From contig JAOZMR010000119.1 in the NCBI GenBank assembly GCA_029934215.1, positions 1 to 8,169 of the forward strand: DNA of 8,169 nucleotides. The letters run 5' to 3'. The notes under the pieces were generated by a model, which searched no databases, had not been told where the DNA came from, and saw nothing but the letters and a program-made list of their open reading frames with translations. The translations under genes were made by a program, and so were the position numbers. Source of the DNA: Pontiellaceae bacterium (GTDB lineage Bacteria > Verrucomicrobiota > Kiritimatiellia > Kiritimatiellales > Tichowtungiaceae). Shown in pieces: positions 1 to 6,414 of this stretch (positions within the stretch are counted from its first letter, which is position 1; every line of letters starts with the position of its first letter).

Positions 1-149
1 CTGGTTTTTGGTACAACGATAAATTCCACTCCCCTTAGTGCCATTCATCCGTGGGGCCCTAATTTCCGCGCATGAACGGTTCCAGACCCAATTCACCCAA
101 GGAACGAGGCTGGAAGCGCTCGTCTACGTTTTCTGAAAAGTTTTCTGTT

Positions 150-171
150 TTCCAAGGGTTGGAACTTTTTT
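150..171 (+). terminator. possible intrinsic terminator hairpin
   Basis: A perfect 6-bp stem TTCCAA (150-155) / TTGGAA (159-164) with a GGG loop is followed by CTTTTTTC on the plus strand. This is the shape of a weak Rho-independent terminator for a transcript entering from the left edge. The stem has only two G-C pairs. An upstream GAAAAGTT (about 134-141) can also pair with AACTTTTTTC. It could instead be one copy of a dispersed palindromic repeat. Confidence 0.35.
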
Positions 172-223
172 CTCCTAATCGGCAATCGGAAACCTCCATT
201 AGGAAATGCTCCCCCTCTGCCCC

Positions 224-335
224 CCTCCGAAGTTCCTCTAGCGATAGCGGGTGGTAAAAAATGCGAAGAATCTGTGCGATGAATCTGTGCGCAACGATTT
301 TTCACCACCCGCTATAGCTAGAGGAACTTCGGAGG
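224..335. repeat. 39-bp near-perfect inverted repeat (large hairpin)
   Basis: Arms 224-262 and 297-335 are complementary at 37 of 39 positions; the mismatches are 243/316 and 256/303. The loop is 34 nt (263-296). The outer tip is CCTCCGAAG...CTTCGGAGG, and a further CTCTG (215-219) / CAGAG (340-344) pair lies just outside. The loop holds two copies of GAATCTGTGCG (268-278 and 281-291), 13 bp apart. There is no transposase gene and no T-run on either side, so it is not a standard intrinsic terminator. It sits about 80 bp past the end of the minus-strand operon. It may be a REP/MITE-like dispersed element or a 3'-end stabilising structure. Confidence 0.8.
268..293 (+). repeat. tandem 13-bp repeat in hairpin loop
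   Basis: Two adjacent 13-bp units, GAATCTGTGCGAT and GAATCTGTGCGCA, lie in the loop of the 224-335 inverted repeat. They are identical over their first 11 bases. This looks like a small local duplication inside the element. Confidence 0.7.
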
Positions 336-415
336 AAGTCAGAGAAAAGGGATTGAACTGGCGTCATTCAACTTGCGAGGCAAATCGTTGAAATGGGCGT
401 TTTGTATGAGGTTGG

Positions 416-2239
416 TTAGCCGATGAGATAGCCGAGGGTTTTTAGGCGGTCCGTGACGGTGGGTAGGTTTTTTTTGTGTATTGCTATTTGTAAACCGGCT
501 ACTTTTGTCGTGTTTTCGGTGAGTATGGAGTCGGTGGAGAAGATCTCTTTGAGTTCGGGGGTGTGGGCTAGTTGATAGATCTTGTATCCGGTTTTTGACT
601 TGAGCGCGATGGCGCTGCTTTCAATTCCGGTTAGGAATTCTTCCCATAGGGGCGGGAGGTCGGAGGTGATGTTTCGTTTGAATTGTTCAATGCGTTCTTT
701 GACACTTTGTGCGGTGGTGCAGCCTTTCATGAAGGTTTCGCGGGTGAGCCGGTAGCATCCGGGTGAGTGCTTTTCCATGAATTCGAGGAGGGCGAGTTCG
801 GTGACGGGGTCGACGTTGCGACAGGCGACGGTGAGCCGCTGGGGGTTGAGGTTGATTTCCGCACGTTTCTTTTTGCTGGGTTTGATTTCCACTTCGTCGG
901 TGTTGCGTATGGCGTAGTTGCCGAATGGGGTGAGGCGTAGGGCGAGGAAGCCGTCGTAGGGTGAGATGTAGGGGTTGCTTCCGCGTTGGTAGTAGTAGCT
1001 TTCTGGTGGAAGGGTGTAGGCAATTTCTGCGAGTCCTAGGGCGGCGAGAAGGAATGGGAAGCCTTGGAGTAGTGGGGTGGTGTAGAATTGGTGTTCGGTG
1101 CGGGAGGTGACGTCGATGTTTTCGATATAGCTGTAGCGTTCTTGCTTTTTTTTGAGGCGAATGGTGCAGTTTGAGAATATTTCGGTGTCGATGTTTTGGT
1201 ATTTTATGTGATGAAGAATGTTTTCAAGTGTGATCCATCCGTCTGTTCCGCATTTTTTGAAGATGTGCGTGAGTTGTGTTGCGGCGTCTGGTTGATGGCA
1301 TGATTTGTAGGTTTCTTTGATGTGGGTTAGAATGAATTCGTGAACCCATTCGCTGTGCCCAAAGATGCTTGCGAGTAGTTCGCGGAGGATGATTCTTGGG
1401 TTTGGGGTGTCTTTTCGCATCTCTTCGAGTCGTTTACTTCCGATTACGGAGAGGATTCCCGCGAGAATCTCGTGGCGAAGGAGCGATATTTTTTTACCGA
1501 AAGGTGAATTGTCCGGAAAAAAATCGCCGCTGTCGGTGATGTTTTCAATGGAGCGAATGCAGGGTTTTGTGATTTTTTCAGATTTGGTGAATTTGAGGTT
1601 GCCTCGGATGATGTAGTCTGCGGTGATGCGGAGGTCTTCGATGATGGTGTCGTCGCATCGGTAGGTTAGAATCTTTGCGGATGCGTTTTCTGGAAGTGTT
1701 TCGACGGGTTTTAAGTTGTAGTCTTCTGGTTTTGGTAGAAAGGTTTTGAACCATCGGCGTAATGCGGTGGGAAGTGAGATGCTGGTTGCGAGTTTTTTTA
1801 CACTGTCATTCTCATAGTAGTGATAGTGTGAGGTTCCTGTGAAAAGAAACCAGTGGATTCCTTTTTCGGGAAGAATCTTGTCATCATGGAAGGTGGCGTC
1901 TGGGTCAACTTTTGAAATGGTTGCGCCTAGTTCTTGCTCGAAAGTGTATAGGTTATCTTTGCCAATCCATGTTAGTATGGAAATGGCTTTTCTGAGAGTT
2001 GGGCTCATCGCGTTGAAGAATGCTTTTCCGAGGGCTGGGTCTTTGACGACGGCTTTGAATTCTTTTATGAAGAGTTGTTTTGTGATGCATTGGCTGGGGT
2101 CTGGTGTTCGGTTTTGAGAGGGCAGGAGAATGTCGGTGTAGATTGGGTATATCTCTTTTGCTGTGTAGTGGGTTGCTATTAATTCGGAAAGAGATGCGTT
2201 TCGGATTTGGCGCTGGATTCTTTGGCTGTTGGCGTACAT
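416..2239 (-). CDS. SNF2-linked protein, Helicase_C_3-like C-terminus
   Basis: A 607-residue protein of unknown function. It starts at ATG 2239, with GGAG (2248-2251 on the plus strand) 8 nt upstream, inside the last codons of the SNF2 gene. The intergenic gap is only 3 bp, so the two genes are co-transcribed and probably translationally coupled. I see no signal peptide, membrane segment, Walker motif or zinc-binding Cys cluster. Residues about 430-607 read like the helicase-associated domain found with XPB-type bacterial helicases: an 'LRLTPFGNYAI' strand-turn, 'NPQRLTV' followed by an acidic helix, 'CYRLTRETF', 'LPPLWEEFL', and a terminal 'RLKTLGYLI'. That resemblance is my pattern reading, not a search result. 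Residues 1-430 are mostly helical and unrecognised. The likely role is an accessory or targeting subunit of the SNF2 ATPase. Third codon positions are strongly A/C-biased (33 of the first 40 codons). Confidence 0.85.
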   Translation of the reverse strand: MYANSQRIQRQIRNASLSELIATHYTAKEIYPIYTDILLPSQNRTPDPSQCITKQLFIKEFKAVVKDPALGKAFFNAMSPTLRKAISILTWIGKDNLYTFEQELGATISKVDPDATFHDDKILPEKGIHWFLFTGTSHYHYYENDSVKKLATSISLPTALRRWFKTFLPKPEDYNLKPVETLPENASAKILTYRCDDTIIEDLRITADYIIRGNLKFTKSEKITKPCIRSIENITDSGDFFPDNSPFGKKISLLRHEILAGILSVIGSKRLEEMRKDTPNPRIILRELLASIFGHSEWVHEFILTHIKETYKSCHQPDAATQLTHIFKKCGTDGWITLENILHHIKYQNIDTEIFSNCTIRLKKKQERYSYIENIDVTSRTEHQFYTTPLLQGFPFLLAALGLAEIAYTLPPESYYYQRGSNPYISPYDGFLALRLTPFGNYAIRNTDEVEIKPSKKKRAEINLNPQRLTVACRNVDPVTELALLEFMEKHSPGCYRLTRETFMKGCTTAQSVKERIEQFKRNITSDLPPLWEEFLTGIESSAIALKSKTGYKIYQLAHTPELKEIFSTDSILTENTTKVAGLQIAIHKKNLPTVTDRLKTLGYLIG

Positions 2240-2242
2240 GAT

Positions 2243-5053
2243 TTATTCTCCAAGAAGGTGGTCGATGTCGGTTTCGCTGAGGGTTTTTAGGGACGCGCCG
2301 TCGCTGGAGACGATTTGATCGACGAGCTCTTTTTTCCGCTGTTGTAGTTTTTGGATTTTTTCTTCGATGGTGTCGCGTGCAATGAGACGGTAGGTGAAGA
2401 CGGTCTTTTTTTGTCCGATTCGATGGGTTCGGTCGATGGCTTGGCTTTCGGCGGAGGTGTTCCACCAGGGGTCGAGTATGAATACGGTGTCGGCTGCGGT
2501 GAGGTTGAGCCCGACCCCGCCGGTTTTTAGTGTCATCACAAAAACTTGGATGGAGGGGTCGTTTTGGAAGCGTTCGACGAGTTGCTGGCGGTTGGCGGTT
2601 GCGCCGGTCATGGAGAGGTATTCGATGCCGTGTTCGTTGAGCACGTCTGCGACTTGTTCGATTCCGGCGAGGAAGTTGGTGAATACGAGGCATTTTCGCT
2701 TGTTTGTTGCTGCGTCGAGTAGTGTTTCGACAAGGACTTCGCGTTTGGCGGAAACGATGCGTCCGTCGGTTTTTGATTCTGGGACGGTGGCGATCTGGCG
2801 GAGTTCGAGCATGGCTTCGAGGATGACGAACTGGCTTTTTGCGATTCCGTTTTTCTCGATCTCGCCTTGAACCATTTGTTGGTAGAAGCGGCGTCGTGTT
2901 TCGTAGTGTTTTTTCTGTTCCTCGCCCATTTCCACATAGAGCACCTGTTCGACTTTAGGTGGAAGGTCTTTGAGGACGTCTTCTTTGAGGCGGCGAAGGA
3001 TGAATGGGTAGATTTTTTGGCGCAGTTCTTTGGCTGCGTCTTTGTCGCCGGTTTTTTGGATGGGTGCGATGTAGTCGCGTTCGAATTCTCCGCCGGAGCC
3101 GAACATGGATGGGTTGAGGAAGCGGAAGAGGGTGTATAGCTCGCCTAGATTATTTTCGACGGGTGTTCCTGAGAGGGCGAGGCGGAAGGTGGCTTTTAGC
3201 GCGAGCGCAGCTTTTGCTGTTTGTGTTTTCAGGTTTTTGATGGCCTGTGATTCGTCGAGAATCACTGCATGGTATGTCTCTTCTGCGAAGGTTTCGATGT
3301 CGGCGCGTAATGTTCCGTATGTTGTTAAAATCAGTTGGCAACTTTTTGCTTGTTCGATGTCGCGCTGGTTTCCGTAGTAGATGAAAAAGGAGAGGTCGGG
3401 ACAGAATTGTTCGAGTTCGCGTTGCCAGTTGAAAAGAAGGCTTTTTGGCATCACTAAGAGGGTTTGTTTTTTCTCTTTCGGGTAAATCCGCGAGAGTAGT
3501 GCGATGGTTTGTATGGTTTTGCCTAGGCCCATATCGTCAGCTAAGCATCCGCCTAGTTTGTTTGTGTGTAGGTAATCGAGCCATTTGACGCCAGCGGCTT
3601 GATAGGGGCGGAGTTGGCCTGAAAAGCGCGGAAGCTGAAGGCGTTTTTTGCCTAGCGAGTTGAAGCCCTTGAAGATGTCGCGCGATTTCGGGAGTTGAGC
3701 TTTTGCCGCGCTTTCTTCCATGAGTTCTTCGATGAGCGGGAGATCGAAGAATGAGATTTTGATTCCTTCTTTTTTCTTTTTGAACAAACGCGAAAGCTTG
3801 TTCATGTAGTCCGCGTTCAGTACGGCATGCGTGCCATCTTGTAGCGCGACGTATGCGTTTTTCTTGTACTGCTGCAACGCTTCGAATAGAGAGAACGACT
3901 CGCCGTCGAGATCCAGCGTGGCATCGCCTTCGAGAAAATCGATTCCGTGGCTCAGGCTCACGTTCAGCGTCGGTTGTACGCTCTTTATTTTGTAGCGTTT
4001 CAGTTTTTCTGCACCGAACAGCTCAAAGGTTTGCATCAGTTCTGCAAGATGGTTGCGCAAAAACTCCGCAGCAAGATCGGGACCGAGAACCAATCCGTCC
4101 TCGTCGTCGATTAAATATGACTCTTCGGATTTTACGGAACGGCTGATCTTTTGTAATCGTTTTTGGAGGTTGTCTCGCGCCGCTAAAAGCTCGGTGTATT
4201 GGACGTCGCGGAGGCGAATGACCTGTTCCATTTCATCGACGAATGCGATGCGGCTAATGTCGTAGTCGCGCACAAAATCCATGGGGAGCCCCGGTAGAGC
4301 GTGCGATACCTTTAGATGCAGTGCTGAATGTTCATCGACCTGCTGGAAGACGAGTGCTGGGCGAGCGGGGAGCGGGGCGTCCGTTTGTATGGCGAAGCCT
4401 CGATAATCGACCGTGATGTTTGAAAACGATGAAAACAGAAGTGTCAGGCAATCGTTGAGCTGTGCCATCGGAAACGTCTCGCGGAAAAGAATCGCACTGC
4501 GAAAAGAATCGCCAATTCCATGAATGCAGTATAATCGGTTTTCTGCCATCAGGTGCGATTCGGAAATCATCGCGGGTTGCTTCAAAAAAACCGAAGCACC
4601 TTCGTCCGATCGTAGAGAGAGAGAACCTGCGACCTGGTCGTTTTCTGGAGAGAGCGACAACACCAATTGCATTGTTTCCGGATGAAAGGTAATGGGTTTG
4701 AGATTATCATCCATCACTCGATCGCACTGCGAAAGAAGCCAGATCAAATGAGAGTGTTCATGAAGCTCAACGCCCAGAGACTTCTCGAGTTTATCATCCT
4801 TGTCCTCTTCATCCCAAACGAAGACCTCGTCCCGTTCCGCCATTGCGGACTCCATAGATTTCAGAAGAGAACGCTCAACTCCGCTAAACATGCGGTAATC
4901 GAACTCTGTTTCCGCGCCTTGTTGATTCACTGTAACCAAAACGCATGAATCCTTTACGAAGCGGAGCTGGAAATAAACAACCCGCGTAGAAAACGACCGA
5001 TTTGTTCGTGAGTTACTGGATGAGCGGAGGGCATCAAAAAGAGGGATAGGCAT
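2243..5053 (-). CDS. SNF2-family DEAD/DEAH-like helicase/ATPase
   Basis: A cytoplasmic SNF2-type double-stranded DNA translocase of about 936 residues. All core motifs are present (numbering from ATG 5053): Q-loop region 'LRPYQAAGVKWL' (~481), Walker A 'DDMGLGKT' (506-513), motif Ia 'LLVMPKSLLFNWQREL', Walker B as DESQ (600-603), motif III 'LALSGTPVEN' (626-635), motif IV 'CLVFTNF', motif V 'TLKTGGVGLNL', and motif VI 'QAIDRTHRIGQ' (871-881). The DESQ box and a compact ATPase region without large insertions suggest the bacterial/archaeal SSO1653-like group. The N-terminal ~475 residues form an accessory region with no SWIM zinc-finger cysteines that I can see. I prefer ATG 5053 because GGAG (5062-5065) lies 8 nt upstream. 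An in-frame TTG at 5269 would add 72 residues, but it lacks a Shine-Dalgarno and would run through the divergent sigma-28 promoter. It is the first gene of a two-gene operon and may remodel protein-DNA complexes. Substrate unknown. Confidence 0.95.
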   Translation of the reverse strand: MPIPLFDALRSSSNSRTNRSFSTRVVYFQLRFVKDSCVLVTVNQQGAETEFDYRMFSGVERSLLKSMESAMAERDEVFVWDEEDKDDKLEKSLGVELHEHSHLIWLLSQCDRVMDDNLKPITFHPETMQLVLSLSPENDQVAGSLSLRSDEGASVFLKQPAMISESHLMAENRLYCIHGIGDSFRSAILFRETFPMAQLNDCLTLLFSSFSNITVDYRGFAIQTDAPLPARPALVFQQVDEHSALHLKVSHALPGLPMDFVRDYDISRIAFVDEMEQVIRLRDVQYTELLAARDNLQKRLQKISRSVKSEESYLIDDEDGLVLGPDLAAEFLRNHLAELMQTFELFGAEKLKRYKIKSVQPTLNVSLSHGIDFLEGDATLDLDGESFSLFEALQQYKKNAYVALQDGTHAVLNADYMNKLSRLFKKKKEGIKISFFDLPLIEELMEESAAKAQLPKSRDIFKGFNSLGKKRLQLPRFSGQLRPYQAAGVKWLDYLHTNKLGGCLADDMGLGKTIQTIALLSRIYPKEKKQTLLVMPKSLLFNWQRELEQFCPDLSFFIYYGNQRDIEQAKSCQLILTTYGTLRADIETFAEETYHAVILDESQAIKNLKTQTAKAALALKATFRLALSGTPVENNLGELYTLFRFLNPSMFGSGGEFERDYIAPIQKTGDKDAAKELRQKIYPFILRRLKEDVLKDLPPKVEQVLYVEMGEEQKKHYETRRRFYQQMVQGEIEKNGIAKSQFVILEAMLELRQIATVPESKTDGRIVSAKREVLVETLLDAATNKRKCLVFTNFLAGIEQVADVLNEHGIEYLSMTGATANRQQLVERFQNDPSIQVFVMTLKTGGVGLNLTAADTVFILDPWWNTSAESQAIDRTHRIGQKKTVFTYRLIARDTIEEKIQKLQQRKKELVDQIVSSDGASLKTLSETDIDHLLGE

Positions 5054-5061
5054 TGTAAAAT

Positions 5062-5065
5062 CTCC
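5062..5065 (-). promoter_or_regulatory. ribosome-binding site deciding the SNF2 start
   Basis: CTCC on the plus strand is GGAG on the minus strand, 8 nt before ATG 5053. The alternative in-frame TTG at 5269 has no comparable site, so this decides the start. Confidence 0.65.
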
Positions 5066-5192
5066 AAAATTCCAAAGGGGTGGAAACGTATCACGAGAGG
5101 CGTTGCGTCCAAAGGATAATGTTGAGTGATTATGGGAAATCAGGACCTTGCGGAAAAATGTTCCATCGTAAAGTTCCTGAGGATGAACAAAT

Positions 5193-5219
5193 TTAAGTTC
5201 TGTGTTCGTTGGACGATAA
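5193..5219 (+). promoter_or_regulatory. sigma-28 (FliA/SigD) promoter for flagellin
   Basis: TTAAGTTC (5193-5200), an 11-nt spacer and GACGATAA (5212-5219) match the known sigma-28 consensus TAAAGTTT-N11-GCCGATAA at 6/8 and 7/8 positions with exact spacing. Transcription would begin near 5226 and give a leader of about 93 nt before the flagellin ATG. Sigma-28 is the usual sigma factor for late flagellar genes such as flagellin. This is a motif match only; no transcript end is visible in sequence. Confidence 0.65.
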
Positions 5220-5263
5220 ACAAAACATGCGGGAAACTGGAAGTACCGGTGGATCGCCCGGGA

Positions 5264-5277
5264 GCACAAGGATGTGC
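5264..5277 (+). promoter_or_regulatory. CsrA/RsmA-like binding hairpin in flagellin leader
   Basis: A perfect 5-bp stem GCACA/TGTGC presents AGGA as its loop. Positions 5264-5275 match 11 of 12 positions of the known CsrA SELEX consensus RUACARGGAUGU, and GGA sits in the hairpin loop as CsrA prefers. It lies 55 nt upstream of the flagellin start, inside the leader predicted from the sigma-28 promoter. A second CsrA-like site covers the Shine-Dalgarno. Confidence 0.6.
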
Positions 5278-5301
5278 AATCGGAATAGGTGAAAACTGCT
5301 A

Positions 5302-5313
5302 AAACAAGGAGGC
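5302..5313 (+). promoter_or_regulatory. flagellin RBS with overlapping CsrA-like site
   Basis: AAGGAGG (5306-5312) is a near-ideal Shine-Dalgarno, 6 nt before ATG 5319, and fixes that start over the in-frame GTG at 5289. The surrounding 5302-5313 matches 9 of 12 positions of the CsrA consensus, centred on GGA 5308-5310. That GGA is 38 nt downstream of the GGA in the 5264-5277 hairpin. CTGC (5296-5299) could pair with GCAG (5321-5324) and place the site in a loop. Confidence 0.55.
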
Positions 5314-5318
5314 TTCAA

Positions 5319-6272
5319 ATGCAGATTACCAATAACGTCTCAGCATTCAACGTGTGGAAAAACTACAGTCGGAATACCGAAGGGCTTCGGGAATCAATGT
5401 CTAAGCTCTCATCGGGTTCCAGAATCCAGAACGCAGGGGATGACCCTTCTGGTTTGGCGATGAGTGAACGGCTTCGCGTTCAGTCCCGCAATACTGCAGC
5501 TTCTGCAAGTAATGTTGAAAACAAAATGAACTATCTACAAACGGCGGATAGCTGGTTGCAGAAAATTCAGGACATGCTCGGTCGTATGAGCGAGCTGTCT
5601 GTTATGTCAAACGACGGAACAAAAGCACAGTCTGACCGCGATATTCTTCATAAAGAGTTCAAACAGATGCAGGAAGAAATCCAGCGTATTACCAGCGGTG
5701 CAACCGCCGCCGGTAAATTCAACGGTCTCTACCTCTTCCGTGGCGGAACGGGTGTTGCTGAAATGGCAGGGGACAAAGTTACGGCTGGAACTGTTACTCA
5801 GCAGGTTGGTGCGGACGTGGGTATGGAATCGACCACAGAAGAAATCAACCTAACGGCGACAAACAATCAAACGATCGGTTCGTATGCGACGTATTCGTAT
5901 GCCGACAATATGAGCCTCGGTGGATCGAACATCCAAAATGTAACGTGGTCGAGCCTGATAACGACTGACAATCTGACCATTTCCGTTCAATCGGCTGCGT
6001 CAGCTGCTGTCGGAAAACTCAACGTCGGGATCGATTTCATCAGTGAGAAACGTGCTGTTTTAGGTGCAGATCTCAAGCGGATGGAACAGACTCTTAGCGG
6101 ACTCCAGAACTACGAAGAAAACATTACGGCAACCGAAAGTCGGATCCGTGACGTGGACGTAGCAAAAGAGACAACGCAAATGTCCAAATTCCAGATCCTC
6201 TCACAGGTCGGTACAGCCATGTTAGCGCAAGCTAACCAGATGCCGAACGGTGTTATGCAGTTGCTCGGTTAA
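5319..6272 (+). CDS. fliC: flagellin
   Basis: Structural subunit of the flagellar filament, exported by the flagellar type III system; 317 residues. The N-terminal D0/D1 signature is clear: 'MQITNNVSAFNVWKNY', then 'LSSGSRIQNAGDDPSGLAMSE' split across residues 30-50. So is the C-terminal D0 signature 'ESRIRDVDVAKET' (273-285) and 'QVGTAMLAQANQ' (296-307). The region between the conserved D1 helices (about 145-225) is short, Thr/Ser/Asn-rich and lacks large D2/D3 domains, so this is a compact flagellin. 'GRMSELSV' (88-95) corresponds to the D1 stretch that TLR5 recognises in enterobacterial flagellins. No cysteine is present. ATG 5319 is chosen for its AAGGAGG. Expression probably depends on sigma-28 and perhaps CsrA. 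It is followed by an intrinsic terminator and then fliD. Confidence 0.97.
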   Translation: MQITNNVSAFNVWKNYSRNTEGLRESMSKLSSGSRIQNAGDDPSGLAMSERLRVQSRNTAASASNVENKMNYLQTADSWLQKIQDMLGRMSELSVMSNDGTKAQSDRDILHKEFKQMQEEIQRITSGATAAGKFNGLYLFRGGTGVAEMAGDKVTAGTVTQQVGADVGMESTTEEINLTATNNQTIGSYATYSYADNMSLGGSNIQNVTWSSLITTDNLTISVQSAASAAVGKLNVGIDFISEKRAVLGADLKRMEQTLSGLQNYEENITATESRIRDVDVAKETTQMSKFQILSQVGTAMLAQANQMPNGVMQLLG

Positions 6273-6287
6273 TAAAACCAAACAGCG

Positions 6288-6320
6288 AAAAAGGCGGGAT
6301 TTTCAAATCTCGCCTTTTTT
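6288..6320 (+). terminator. intrinsic terminator after flagellin
   Basis: A 13-bp stem pairs 6288-6300 (AAAAAGGCGGGAT) with 6307-6319 (ATCTCGCCTTTTT), with one G-T wobble (6297/6310) and a 6-nt loop (TTTCAA). The 3' arm ends in a run of six T. It starts 15 nt after the flagellin stop codon, so flagellin forms its own transcription unit, with fliD needing read-through or its own promoter. The A-run 5' arm gives a T-run on the minus strand too, but no minus-strand gene ends here. Confidence 0.92.
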
Positions 6321-6335
6321 AGTACCAACGTTCAA

Positions 6336-6350
6336 CGGCATCAACTATGC
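6336..6350 (+). promoter_or_regulatory. possible sigma-54 promoter for fliD
   Basis: cGGCAt-N5-aTGC resembles the sigma-54 -24/-12 consensus TGGCAC-N5-TTGC. The essential GG (6337-6338) and GC (6349-6350) are 12 nt apart, as required. It lies between the flagellin terminator and fliD and would start transcription near 6362. Only 7 of 10 positions match and no activator site is recognised, so this is tentative. Confidence 0.3.
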
Positions 6351-6365
6351 TAGAAAGATCGCGAG

Positions 6366-6380
6366 GTCCGGTTTCCGGAC
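6366..6380 (+). other. small hairpin in the fliD leader
   Basis: A perfect 6-bp stem GTCCGG/CCGGAC with a TTT loop sits 34 nt upstream of the fliD start. It has no following T-run, so it is not a terminator. It could be an operator palindrome or a 5'-end mRNA structure. Confidence 0.4.
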
Positions 6381-6414
6381 ATTATGTGTGTGGTAACGAA
6401 ACGAAGGTAAGCAA

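Larger units (their letters stand above)
1..415. other. intergenic region with hairpins, no convincing gene
   Basis: I see no supportable gene here. Short open frames exist on both strands, but their predicted proteins are low-complexity (Ser/Arg/Pro-rich) and run through the inverted repeat. None has a good ribosome-binding site. The stretch holds a terminator-like hairpin (150-171) and a long inverted repeat (224-335), listed separately. It lies downstream of the minus-strand operon that ends at 416, so its structures may define the 3' end of that transcript. Confidence 0.6.

Noticed and set aside
1..48. Minus-strand frame leaving the left edge, starting 'MNGTKGSGIYRC'
   Set aside because: Only 16 codons are visible, with no convincing ribosome-binding site and no recognisable family.
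224..335. Integron attC site or CRISPR repeat
   Set aside because: There are no GTTRRRY/RYYYAAC ends, no integrase, and only a single palindrome without regularly spaced repeats.
345..380. Possible tRNA 3' remnant on the minus strand (GTTCAATCCC resembles a T-arm)
   Set aside because: The T-arm stem does not pair and no acceptor, D or anticodon arm can be built around it.
1953..2693. 246-codon minus-strand open frame across the SNF2/607-residue junction
   Set aside because: The product is an Arg/His/Pro-rich shadow in another frame of two well-supported genes. The low stop frequency comes from their A/C-rich coding strand.
5085..5112. Possible housekeeping promoter for the SNF2 operon (TTGGAC-N16-TACGTT on the minus strand)
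   Set aside because: The -10 match is only about 3 of 6, which is too degenerate to call.
5054..5269. 72-codon N-terminal extension of the SNF2 protein starting at TTG 5269
   Set aside because: There is no Shine-Dalgarno at the TTG, a good GGAG precedes ATG 5053, and the stretch contains the divergent flagellin promoter.
5289..5318. 10-residue extension of flagellin from GTG 5289
   Set aside because: Flagellins start at the D0 helix (MQITNNVS here), and AAGGAGG sits 6 nt before ATG 5319, inside the would-be extension.
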